Positions 7,213 through 14,388 of a DNA stretch of 19,037 nt are shown in pieces. A program made the translations under genes and the position numbers. The stretch spans positions 1 to 19,037 of the forward strand of contig QNXQ01000160.1 in NCBI GenBank assembly GCA_003978875.1. Reading direction: 5' to 3'. A model generated the notes under the pieces. The model was not told where the DNA came from. It saw only the letters and a list, made by a program, of their open reading frames with translations, and did no database searches. Source of the stretch: Aquifex sp. GTDB lineage: Bacteria > Aquificota > Aquificia > Aquificales > Aquificaceae. Within the stretch, counting starts at the first letter, position 1. The number at the start of each line of letters is the position of its first letter.

Positions 7213-8079
7213 ATTATATTTTTGAAGAACTTCTCTGAGTTTATTTTCATTTTCTGGAGACATCTCTGTGAGGGGAAGTCTAAACTCCTTCTCACACATT
7301 CCGAGCATCCAACATGCAGTTTTTACAGGAATAGGATTCGTTTCTACGAAAAGAACCTTAAACAAGTCATGTAGATAGTAATGAATTTCTCTTGCCTTCC
7401 TGAAATCACCTTTAAGGGCTGCATCCGTAAGTTCTTTTACCTCCCTCGGCATTATATTATTTGCAACGGAGATAACACCTCTTGCTCCCAGAGCCATCAT
7501 AGGCAAGGTGAGGCTGTCATCTCCGGATAACACCGAAAAATTATTTCCGAGTTTCTTCACTATTTCCGAAATTCTATCCATATTGGGGGTGGATTCCTTA
7601 GAAGCTACTATATTTTCACATTCACTTACCAATTTGTACATTGTTTCTACTGAAATCTCAACACAGGTTCTCGACGGAATGTTGTAAATAATTATTGGAA
7701 TATCAACCTCTTTAGCTACGGCTTTGAAGTGTTCATATATACCCTTCTGAGTGGGTTTATTGTAATAGGGTACAACGACAAGAGCTCCGTCAGCTCCTAC
7801 CTGCTTAGCATGGGAAGTTAAATGAATAGCTTCATGAGTGGCATTACCTCCTGTGCCCGCAATTACTTTTATCCTTCCCGCAGCTTTTTTTACTGCGAAT
7901 TCTATCACCTGTTCATGCTCTTCAAAGGTTAGAGTCGGTGATTCTCCAGTAGTACCGCACACTAAAATAGCATCCGTTCCGTTTTTAACGTGAAACTCTA
8001 TAAGATTACCCAGTGCTTCATAATCCACTTCTCCATCCTTAAAAGGTGTTATCAGAGCTACTATTGAGCCTTCAAACAT
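7195..8079 (-). CDS. dapA: 4-hydroxy-tetrahydrodipicolinate synthase
   Basis: Condenses pyruvate with aspartate semialdehyde, the committing step to diaminopimelate (peptidoglycan) and lysine. The 294-residue TIM barrel has the full active site: the Schiff-base Lys161 in VASKEST, the relay Thr43/Thr44 in CGTTGES, Tyr106 in PYYNKPTQ, and Tyr132 with Arg137 in YNIPSRT. This gene has the best ribosome-binding site in the window, AAAGGAGG on the minus strand ending about 8 bases before the ATG, which implies strong translation. It stands alone, divergent from the GH130 gene and convergent with pabB. Close relatives such as N-acetylneuraminate lyase share the fold, but the motif set favours DapA. 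Confidence 0.95.
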   Translation of the reverse strand: MFEGSIVALITPFKDGEVDYEALGNLIEFHVKNGTDAILVCGTTGESPTLTFEEHEQVIEFAVKKAAGRIKVIAGTGGNATHEAIHLTSHAKQVGADGALVVVPYYNKPTQKGIYEHFKAVAKEVDIPIIIYNIPSRTCVEISVETMYKLVSECENIVASKESTPNMDRISEIVKKLGNNFSVLSGDDSLTLPMMALGARGVISVANNIMPREVKELTDAALKGDFRKAREIHYYLHDLFKVLFVETNPIPVKTACWMLGMCEKEFRLPLTEMSPENENKLREVLQKYNLPLKN

Positions 8080-8102
8080 TTATGTTCCTCCTTTACATAA
8101 CA

Positions 8103-8127
8103 AGTATAACGAATTGAGGTTCATCAA
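8103..8127 (-). promoter_or_regulatory. Possible dapA promoter
   Basis: On the minus strand TTGATG (8127-8122) and TATACT (8108-8103) resemble -35 and -10 boxes upstream of dapA, giving a start near 8096 and a leader of about 17 bases with the strong ribosome-binding site. The 13-base spacing is shorter than the usual 17, so the -35 may be wrong while the -10 is reasonable. Confidence 0.35.
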
Positions 8128-8169
8128 ATATCTTTATCTTGGAAATTCTTACCGTAAAATTTATCTGGG

Positions 8170-9219
8170 ATGGTTAAGCTGAGAAATACGTGGGCAGAAC
8201 TTTCTAAGAAGATTATCGAAAAGAGGAAGTTTGAGACTATTGATTTAGTTAAAAGATTAAAGGTTATAACAGGCCATGACATTCGTATAAAAAACTATCC
8301 CGTTGAATCTCCAAGGGTAGCCTTTAACCCTTCTATTCATGTTTTCGGAAACAACATCAGGATATATGCAAGGGTAATTATGGGATATTACACCTATACC
8401 AGTGCAATTGCGGAGTTTGAATTTCCCTTGGAAGAACTATACGACCAATCGAGAAAGACTTATGAAGCGGAATTTACAGTCTTGCCGGATACGAAGTATG
8501 ACCTTTGGGGAGTTGAAGACCCAAGAGTTTACGAAATAAACGGAAAACTATTTATGACTTACTGTGGCAGAACAGTTAACTACTTTAGCGTAGAATCCAA
8601 AAGCGAAAGAACTCTTCCTGTAACCGCTAGGTATGAAAACGGAAAATGGAAAAAAATAGCTGTATTTAGGATGCAGGAAGAAATAAGAAGTTTCGTTGTA
8701 AGTGATAAAAATGCTTTCCTTGTAAAAACTGATAAATTGATGTTATTTCACAGACTCCATATGTTAAACGATAAGTTTTACCTTGCGGTTTGTAATGTCC
8801 CGGAAAAGGTTATAAACTCGGATAATCTGCAAGAGATAGAAATCGGAGAAAACATAACCATTATGGAGGGAGCACCCTTTGAGAGTAAAATAGGCTGGGC
8901 TACACCCCCTATTAAGGTTAATGATGAAAATCTCGTCTTAATTCACGGAGTGGACAGAGAACTCACAGCCTACAGAGTATTTGCCGTACTCATCAATAAA
9001 GAGGGATACTTCACAGCAGTAACTCCTTTTTATATCCTTGAACCTAAAGAGATTTACGAAAAATACGGAGATAGACCTTTTGTAGTATTTCCTTGTGGCA
9101 TACAGAGATTAGGAGAAAAACTGATAATCTCTTACGGAGGAGCTGACACAACAATAGTTATAGGAGAAATAGAATTAGAGACTTTAATGAATATCCTTGA
9201 GGAGAATAGAATTGATTAA
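8170..9219 (+). CDS. GH130 family beta-mannosyl phosphorylase or beta-1,2-mannosidase
   Basis: A five-bladed beta-propeller glycoside enzyme of the GH130 family. Members phosphorolyse beta-1,4-mannosyl links or hydrolyse beta-1,2-mannosides. In 349 residues one sees NPSI (53-56), IYARV (65-69), the key GVEDPR with Asp117 as proton donor (114-119), FMTYC, FHRLH (193-197), GAPP-like EGAPF with IGWATPP (241-247), HGVDRE (259-264) and the terminal SYGGADT (321-327). His and Arg residues in FHRLH and HGVDR would be candidates for phosphate contacts, which would favour a phosphorylase, but I cannot settle this without alignment. There is no Shine-Dalgarno; a TAAAAT at 8155-8160 ten bases upstream could be a -10 giving a near-leaderless mRNA. 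It ends in a 36-base overlap with a convergent glycosyltransferase, suggesting a glycan pathway shared by the two. Confidence 0.82.
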   Translation: MVKLRNTWAELSKKIIEKRKFETIDLVKRLKVITGHDIRIKNYPVESPRVAFNPSIHVFGNNIRIYARVIMGYYTYTSAIAEFEFPLEELYDQSRKTYEAEFTVLPDTKYDLWGVEDPRVYEINGKLFMTYCGRTVNYFSVESKSERTLPVTARYENGKWKKIAVFRMQEEIRSFVVSDKNAFLVKTDKLMLFHRLHMLNDKFYLAVCNVPEKVINSDNLQEIEIGENITIMEGAPFESKIGWATPPIKVNDENLVLIHGVDRELTAYRVFAVLINKEGYFTAVTPFYILEPKEIYEKYGDRPFVVFPCGIQRLGEKLIISYGGADTTIVIGEIELETLMNILEENRID

Positions 9220-10254
9220 TCTCTCAAACTTCTCGGTAATGACCCTAACGTCGTTTTTTTCTACAAACTTTCGTGCGTTTTCTTTAATTTTTATTCTACG
9301 CTCTTCATCTCTTATAACTTCTTTCAACTTATTTACAAGTTCTTCAACATCTTTGTAGAAAACAACGGGTGATTCTTCTCCATGGGGAATCGTTTCAAAA
9401 AAACGGTTATCCGGAACTACAGTTATAGTGAGGGTTCCTAAAATTTGATACAGAGTAGAGGATACTACAACCCTTTTTGTATTTCCTTTAGGGAGTAGAT
9501 GAATATCTGCTTTATGAAGCTCGCTGACTATATCTTCGTAATCGAGAATTCTTTCTTCTTGAGATACCCATTCCTCATTTATTCTAAGTGGGTCCATAGC
9601 CCTTATAACCCTATACTGAATCTTCGGAAAGTACTTTCTTAAAACCTTTAATCCTTCTACATACGGACAATATTCCTCCTTGGGTTGTCTTCCGAAGGAA
9701 AAAAATCTAATTACACCATCTTCTGCAAATTTCCTTTTGCTCGCATTTACCGGATAACAGGGATAGGGAATTATTTCTATCTTTTCGGTTGATACTCTTG
9801 CCCGTAGGACTTCCTCAATGAATCTGTTATCAAAAACTACTACTTTTTCAAAAATGTTCATATCGGAGTAGCGAATTTCTTCATATAATCCCTCATGAAT
9901 TATCGCTATTGACGGAACACCTTTGTCCTTTAAAACTTTCACCAATTTTTCCACACTTGAATAGGGAATTTTTTCGTAGCTCTCAACGATAAGGATATCA
10001 AGCTCGTGTTCTAAAACTTTAGCTATATCAAGTGTCCCTTCCTCACCTTCGGGAGAAATTTCCTCATAACAACGCACAACAAAGTCTTCATCTTGCCTTA
10101 TAAGTTTGTGGTGCCACCAACGGTTGGCACTCTCCAAGTAAGGAGCAAATACAGTAATATTATGTCCGCGACGGAGGAGTTCCCTCCCTATCATTTCAGC
10201 GTGGAGGGAAACCCCACAAGTTGCGTTCCAACGGCTTAGAATTCCTATGTTCAT
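9184..10254 (-). CDS. Glycosyltransferase, GT4-like GT-B fold
   Basis: Probably a cytosolic glycosyltransferase using a nucleotide-sugar donor. The N-terminus MNIGILSRWNATCGVSLHAE followed by LLRRGHNITVFAP is the typical first Rossmann strand and glycine loop of GT4 enzymes, where an acceptor domain begins with a Gly-rich turn and a helix. The C-terminal half (from about residue 180) begins with IRFFSFGRQPKEEY, a usual second-domain opening. The family's E-x7-E motif is not clear; the region around VVPDNRFFETIPHGEES is divergent. Length 356 is normal. It is the last gene of a minus-strand run after argG (15-base gap) and overlaps GH130 by 36 bases. Its donor and acceptor are unknown; with GH130 nearby, a mannose-containing glycan or solute is a plausible guess. 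Confidence 0.75.
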   Translation of the reverse strand: MNIGILSRWNATCGVSLHAEMIGRELLRRGHNITVFAPYLESANRWWHHKLIRQDEDFVVRCYEEISPEGEEGTLDIAKVLEHELDILIVESYEKIPYSSVEKLVKVLKDKGVPSIAIIHEGLYEEIRYSDMNIFEKVVVFDNRFIEEVLRARVSTEKIEIIPYPCYPVNASKRKFAEDGVIRFFSFGRQPKEEYCPYVEGLKVLRKYFPKIQYRVIRAMDPLRINEEWVSQEERILDYEDIVSELHKADIHLLPKGNTKRVVVSSTLYQILGTLTITVVPDNRFFETIPHGEESPVVFYKDVEELVNKLKEVIRDEERRIKIKENARKFVEKNDVRVITEKFERLINSILLKDIH

Positions 10255-10269
10255 AAGTTTAAAGATAAT

Positions 10270-11478
10270 TCAGCGATTTCTTTTTGTCTTTACCTTTCCC
10301 AAAACCCTAAGAGGTAAGCCCCATACCTTCGTAAAGTGTTTACCCGCAATTTGGTCAAATTGGTCTTTTTCCGAATAGGTTGCGAGCTCCTCTATGTACA
10401 GGGAATTAGGAGATTTCCTTCCGACTACGCTCACAGAACCCTTGTAGAGTTTTACCCTTACCTCTCCTGTAGCAAGTTCTGCCAGTGTGTTGGTAAAGGC
10501 GTCAATTGCTTGCCTTAGAGGTGTAAACCAAAGACCTTCGTATACAAGCTTAGCGTACTCATGAGGAATATGGGTTAAGAAATAATGGAAGGTAAATCTA
10601 TCCAGTACCAAGGAAAGTAAATCCCTGTAAGCCTCGTAAAGAACTATTGCTCCGGGTGCTTCGTAAATTTCTCTACTCTTTATACCGACAAGACGGTTTT
10701 CTACCATATCAATTCTACCAACACCGTGTTTTCCTGCAATTTCGTTTAGGTCAACTATAAGTTTGTATAAATTGTCATACTTATTTCCGTTAATGCTTAC
10801 AGGTCTTCCTTTTTCAAACCCAATGGTAATGTATTCGGGCTGGTCAGGAGCCTTTTTGGGAGCAGTTGTTATCTGATAAGCGTCTTCGGGAGGTTCCTGC
10901 CACGGGTCTTCTAAAGGACCACATTCTATCGAAACACCCCATAAGTTTCTGTCTATTGAATAAGGTTTCTCCTTAGTAGCTTTTACGGGAATGTTAAATC
11001 TTTGGGCGTATTCAACTTGTTCTTCCCTTGACTTGAATTCCCATTCCCTTACCGGAGCAAGGACTTCTATGTCAGGATTGAGTGCCCATACGGAAAGTTC
11101 AAATCTCACTTGGTCGTTTCCTTTGCCCGTAGAACCGTGAGCCACATAATCGGCATTGAATTTTTCCGCATAGTAAACGAGTTTTTCAGCTATAAGTGGT
11201 CTTGAAAGTGCCGCAGTCAATGGGTATTTCCCCTCATAAAGAGCCAAAGCCTTCAAAGTGGGTAAACAGTAGTTTTCGGCAAAGGTCTCTTTTAAGTCTT
11301 CGACTATAGCCTCTACCGCTCCTGCCCTTCTTGCTTTTTCGGGAATCTCCGATAGTTCTTCACCCTGACCTACATCCGCGGTATACGTAATTACTTCATA
11401 CCCCTTTTCCGTAAGCCATCTAACTATTATGGAGGTATCCAGTCCGCCGGAGTAAGCTAAGATAACCCTTTTTTTCAT
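10270..11478 (-). CDS. argG: Argininosuccinate synthase
   Basis: Joins citrulline and aspartate with ATP to give argininosuccinate, the penultimate step of arginine synthesis. The 402 residues are full length. An N-type ATP-pyrophosphatase motif AYSGGLDTS lies at residues 8-16, followed by TADVGQGEE, then HGSTGKGNDQVRFE (ATP and aspartate binding) and SIDRNLWGVSIECG, all hallmark ArgG stretches. It starts 3 bases after the ftsW/rodA stop and has no Shine-Dalgarno, so it depends on transcription, and perhaps translation, from upstream. Its pathway partner argJ is some 7 kb away in another unit. argH and the other arginine genes are absent here, in keeping with dispersed biosynthetic operons in this lineage. 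Confidence 0.97.
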   Translation of the reverse strand: MKKRVILAYSGGLDTSIIVRWLTEKGYEVITYTADVGQGEELSEIPEKARRAGAVEAIVEDLKETFAENYCLPTLKALALYEGKYPLTAALSRPLIAEKLVYYAEKFNADYVAHGSTGKGNDQVRFELSVWALNPDIEVLAPVREWEFKSREEQVEYAQRFNIPVKATKEKPYSIDRNLWGVSIECGPLEDPWQEPPEDAYQITTAPKKAPDQPEYITIGFEKGRPVSINGNKYDNLYKLIVDLNEIAGKHGVGRIDMVENRLVGIKSREIYEAPGAIVLYEAYRDLLSLVLDRFTFHYFLTHIPHEYAKLVYEGLWFTPLRQAIDAFTNTLAELATGEVRVKLYKGSVSVVGRKSPNSLYIEELATYSEKDQFDQIAGKHFTKVWGLPLRVLGKVKTKRNR

Positions 11479-11481
11479 AAC

Positions 11482-12828
11482 TTATAAGTTTAATACAGAG
11501 AGGTGTTTCCTGTATATAGAACCTACAATTCCCAAACCGATAAAGTTGGTAAGTAAATTACTTATACCGTAGCTTATGAAGGGAAGGGCTATACCCTTAG
11601 GAGGGAGTATATTAAAAGCCATAGCATAGTTCACTAGAATAGAGTAAACAATGTTTAAGGTTACACCGACTATTATTAGCTTTTCATAAATTCCGTATAC
11701 CCTATTTGCAAATTTAAAAAGCTTTATTACCAATACGAGTTGCAGGAATAGTAAAAATAGGAATCCCAAAACACCTAAATTTTCAATAATTAAACTGACT
11801 ACGTAATCCGTATCTGATTCCCTTATGTATATTGCAGAAAAAAGACCCTTACCGAGTCCCTGTCCGAGGAAACCACCGTTTATTACAGCTTGCAGTGATT
11901 TAATTATTTGATATCCCTTGTCGTATGGGTCGGATAAAGGGTCCAACCACCCTTGGAACCTCTTTTTTACATGCTCGGAATAGAGGAGTAGAATTCCTAT
12001 ACCTGTAGTCCCCAGAATTATTAAGCTCGGGATAAAAATCCTAAGCGCTACTCCCCCTAACCACATAAGGGATATTCCGAGGAGAAGAAAAAATAAAGCC
12101 ATCCCCAAATCGGGCTGAAAGGCTATTAAACCTACATGACCTAACAAAACTGCTAAAACAAAAATCAGGTTCTTAAGCTGTTCTATGTAGCCTTTAACCC
12201 CTATATAGTAAGCGAGAAAGAGTATTAAAACCACCTTCGAAAACTCCGACGGTTGTATGCTGGTTCCTATCAGCCACCTTACAGGCATACCGTTTTGGGA
12301 AGGGTAAAGAAACTTTTTAATTAAAACCGCGGTGAGTAGCAATCCGGAAATTATAATTGTGGAATAAATAACTTTCTTGTTTTTATAAATTTTGTAATCA
12401 ATTTTGCTAAAAATGTACATAACTATTAATCCAAAAATAAAAAATACAGTTAGTTTTACATTTTTTGATATAGATTTAAAAAGCTTTTGAAAATAAATTT
12501 CTTTAAAAGGTTTAAATTTGTACTCTTTATTCCCTATTTTTTTAAAATATTCTCCGGTATGCGCTGGAGAAAAACGTTCAGGGAAAAGCTCCAGATAAGA
12601 TAGTGGATAAATTTCATCAGTATTTTTATCATAAAAATACCTTATATTATTCTTTTTATAAAGAATCCAACCGTGCTCTTGGGAATAATAAACTAAAGCG
12701 TTTGGATGATAATTAATTAGCAGAGGAAGGACATTTTTGAGAAATACAAATGTCTGGGAGAATATAAAAAAAATGAGTAAGATGGAAAGGATTTGTTTGT
12801 CAGGATATACCTTTTCTATAAATTTCAT
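11482..12828 (-). CDS. SEDS peptidoglycan glycosyltransferase, FtsW/RodA family, with extra N-terminal periplasmic domain
   Basis: Inner-membrane polymerase of lipid II into glycan strands, working with a class B PBP in division (FtsW) or elongation (RodA). The SEDS core is complete: RWLIGTSIQPSEFSKVV (184-200), the QPDLG motif with Asp240, the large loop HVKKRFQGWLDPLSDPYDKGYQ, GLGKGLFS, and the C-terminal LPFISYGISNLL (415-426). The N-terminus is unusual: after a first membrane segment (about 13-35) there is a polar stretch of about 85 residues (38-122), rich in Tyr and Lys, before the second segment. Standard SEDS proteins have only a short loop there. The stretch is probably periplasmic. 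Start codon lies inside rpiB (29-base overlap). A cognate PBP gene lies 2.2 kb downstream in coordinates, in another transcription unit. FtsW or RodA cannot be decided. Confidence 0.88.
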   Translation of the reverse strand: MKFIEKVYPDKQILSILLIFFIFSQTFVFLKNVLPLLINYHPNALVYYSQEHGWILYKKNNIRYFYDKNTDEIYPLSYLELFPERFSPAHTGEYFKKIGNKEYKFKPFKEIYFQKLFKSISKNVKLTVFFIFGLIVMYIFSKIDYKIYKNKKVIYSTIIISGLLLTAVLIKKFLYPSQNGMPVRWLIGTSIQPSEFSKVVLILFLAYYIGVKGYIEQLKNLIFVLAVLLGHVGLIAFQPDLGMALFFLLLGISLMWLGGVALRIFIPSLIILGTTGIGILLLYSEHVKKRFQGWLDPLSDPYDKGYQIIKSLQAVINGGFLGQGLGKGLFSAIYIRESDTDYVVSLIIENLGVLGFLFLLFLQLVLVIKLFKFANRVYGIYEKLIIVGVTLNIVYSILVNYAMAFNILPPKGIALPFISYGISNLLTNFIGLGIVGSIYRKHLSVLNL

Positions 12829-13261
12829 TCTCTATCTCTGATATTAATTCTACCCTCTTCAGGTGTCTTCCCCCTTCAAAGGGCGTCTCTAACCACACCT
12901 TAACTATTGAAAGTGCAAGTTCCACTCCCAGAACTCTTTCCCCTAGACATAAAACGTTAGCATCATTATGAAGTCTGCTCATTCTTGCCATGTATTCGTT
13001 AGTACATAGGGCAGCCCTTACTCCTTTGAATTTATTAGCCGTTATAGACATTCCTATTCCCGTGCCGCATATGAGAATTCCTCTATCCACCTTTTTCTCT
13101 TGGACAGCCTTTGCTACCGCTTGGGCAAAAAGAGGATAATGAGTTGACTCTTGAGAGTGAGTTCCCATATCCAACACTTCATGACCCTCTTTTTCAAGAA
13201 AATCTTTTATTTTTTCCTTTAGAGGATATCCTGCGTGGTCTGAACCTATAGCTATTTTCAT
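12800..13261 (-). CDS. rpiB: Ribose-5-phosphate isomerase B
   Basis: Isomerises ribose 5-phosphate and ribulose 5-phosphate in the pentose phosphate pathway. The 153 residues match RpiB. Signatures are IAIGSDHAGYPLK (3-15), GTHS with the following acidic and Tyr residues, and the active-site LICGTGIGMSI with Cys65 as the catalytic base, then CTNEYMARMSRLHNDANVLCLG, with His97 in the phosphate-binding loop. Met and other residues at these sites fit RpiB rather than the galactose isomerase LacAB. It is the first gene of the rpiB-ftsW/rodA-argG-GT run. Its start is 33 bases from the divergent small gene, and no Shine-Dalgarno is visible. Confidence 0.95.
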   Translation of the reverse strand: MKIAIGSDHAGYPLKEKIKDFLEKEGHEVLDMGTHSQESTHYPLFAQAVAKAVQEKKVDRGILICGTGIGMSITANKFKGVRAALCTNEYMARMSRLHNDANVLCLGERVLGVELALSIVKVWLETPFEGGRHLKRVELISEIENEIYRKGIS

Positions 13262-13294
13262 AGTGATAGATTGTAAGATAAAATTATTACTACT

Positions 13295-13600
13295 GTGAAG
13301 TATGACTGGACTAAGTATAAAACCAAAATTTTAGAGCTCAAGGAAATTTTCAAAAATAAAAACGAGGGAACTGATGTTGAAGTCGCGGTAATTACTCCCG
13401 AAGACCCCGACTTTGAGCCGGAAATGCAGATTCCCTATGTTAGGATACGCTTTTACATAGAAAACCACATCCATGAAAGAAAGGTAGAGTTGTTTGAACA
13501 CTATATGCAAAAGGACGTAGATGAAATAGTTAAGCTGATTGAATTCTTTATACAGGAATTTGAATCCGAAATAGAGTCTTCAGAATACAGCGGCGGATAA
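13295..13600 (+). CDS. Small acidic hypothetical protein
   Basis: I do not recognise this family. The predicted 101-residue protein is soluble, with no signal or membrane segment. Its residues 1-25 are basic and helical, then comes a strand-like DVEVAVITP, an acidic turn PEDPDFEPEM, a second strand VRIRFYIEN, and an acidic C-terminal helix pair. The pattern fits a small alpha/beta fold. Translation should begin at the GTG at 13295; the in-frame upstream codons reach a stop before any ATG, and no Shine-Dalgarno is present. It is divergent from rpiB and ends 17 bases before tRNA-Ser. Coding character is supported by codon position bias and consistent composition; function is unknown. Confidence 0.65.
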   Translation: MKYDWTKYKTKILELKEIFKNKNEGTDVEVAVITPEDPDFEPEMQIPYVRIRFYIENHIHERKVELFEHYMQKDVDEIVKLIEFFIQEFESEIESSEYSGG

Positions 13601-13606
13601 TATAAT
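13601..13606 (+). promoter_or_regulatory. -10 box for tRNA-Ser and downstream genes
   Basis: TATAAT follows directly after the stop codon of the small acidic gene and lies 12 bases before the mature tRNA 5' end, a good position for a start near 13613. The -35 is weak (CTTCAG around 13578-13583, inside the coding region). It could drive tRNA-Ser, thiE and bioD as one transcript. Confidence 0.45.
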
Positions 13607-13617
13607 TATATTCCTCT

Positions 13618-13710
13618 GGAGGGGTGGCCGAGCGGACGAAGGCGGGGGATTTGAAATCCCTTGGCGGGTTCGCTGCCCGCCCGTGGGTTCGAATCCCACC
13701 CCCTCCGCCA
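13618..13710 (+). tRNA. tRNA-Ser (anticodon UGA)
   Basis: The 93 bases fold as a class II tRNA with a long variable arm. Acceptor GGAGGGG (13618-13624) pairs with CCCCTCC, followed by G73 and an encoded CCA (13708-13710). The anticodon stem closes a TTTGAAA loop, giving anticodon TGA for UCA/UCN serine codons. The variable arm has a GGCGGG/CCCGCC stem. The T arm is GTGGGTTCGAATCCCAC. The 24 bases after it contain the thiE ribosome-binding site, so the tRNA is probably cut from a mixed transcript with thiE. Confidence 0.97.
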
Positions 13711-13733
13711 AAAAATTTTTCGGAGGAAAACCC

Positions 13734-14381
13734 ATGAAGTTGACTATATATCTCATCACAGACGATAGATACTTTAAGGATAGAGATTTGATTCAAACAA
13801 TAGAGCAGGCACTCTTAGGTGGAGTGACTGCAGTCCAGTATAGATTTAAGAACAAAACCACCAGAGAAATGTATGAAGAGCTTGTTAAACTCCGTGAACT
13901 CACAAAAAAATACAATGCTGACCTTGTGGTAAATGATAGATTAGACCTTGCCCTCGCGGTTGAAGCAGACGGTATACATATAGGAAAAGAGGATTTACCC
14001 CCGGAGGTTGTAAGGGCAATAGTCGGAGATAAAATGTACATAGGTTATACAGCTAACAGTATTGAGGAGGTAAAGAAAGCACAAGAACTCCCTGTAGATT
14101 ACATAGGTTTTGGTTCTATCTATCATACAACCACGAAGGATAATTACAAATACGTAGGACTTGAAGCCCTCCAGGAAGCTGTGAAAATTTCGAAGAAACC
14201 GATAGTTTGCATAGGTGGAATAATGTCCTATAGAGTCCCCGAAGTTGTAAAGGCTGGATGTCGTAATATAGCAACCGCTTCCGGTATATTAGGTTTTGCA
14301 GATGTAAAGAAAGCTGCAGAATCTTTTAAAAGGGCTTACCAAGAAACTATCAGAATGCTAATGCTTATGGGCAAAGTTTAA
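13734..14381 (+). CDS. thiE: Thiamine-phosphate synthase
   Basis: Joins HMP pyrophosphate and thiazole phosphate into thiamine phosphate. The 215-residue TIM barrel carries VNDRLDLALAVEADGIHIGKEDLP (66-89; canonical NDR...DGxHxGxxDLP), YIGFGSIYHTTTK (123-135) and PIVCIGGI, the family landmarks. Variations from the usual set are QYRFKNK instead of QxRxK at residues 35-41, and GYTANS where most have GxSxHS. These raise the TenI aminase relative as an alternative, but the pyrophosphate-binding TTTK favours ThiE. The ATG at 13734 follows GGAGG by 7 bases; a longer frame starts inside the tRNA and is not credible. No thiamine (THI-box) riboswitch lies upstream, since the tRNA occupies that place. 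bioD follows after 7 bases. Confidence 0.88.
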   Translation: MKLTIYLITDDRYFKDRDLIQTIEQALLGGVTAVQYRFKNKTTREMYEELVKLRELTKKYNADLVVNDRLDLALAVEADGIHIGKEDLPPEVVRAIVGDKMYIGYTANSIEEVKKAQELPVDYIGFGSIYHTTTKDNYKYVGLEALQEAVKISKKPIVCIGGIMSYRVPEVVKAGCRNIATASGILGFADVKKAAESFKRAYQETIRMLMLMGKV

Positions 14382-14388
14382 GTATCCC

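Noticed and set aside
13683..13733. Longer thiE start inside tRNA-Ser
   Set aside because: It would begin within the tRNA T arm. The ATG at 13734 has GGAGG at proper spacing and matches the family N-terminus.
13711..13733. TPP riboswitch before thiE
   Set aside because: Only 23 bases separate the tRNA from thiE, too short for a THI box, and no CUGAGA core is visible upstream.
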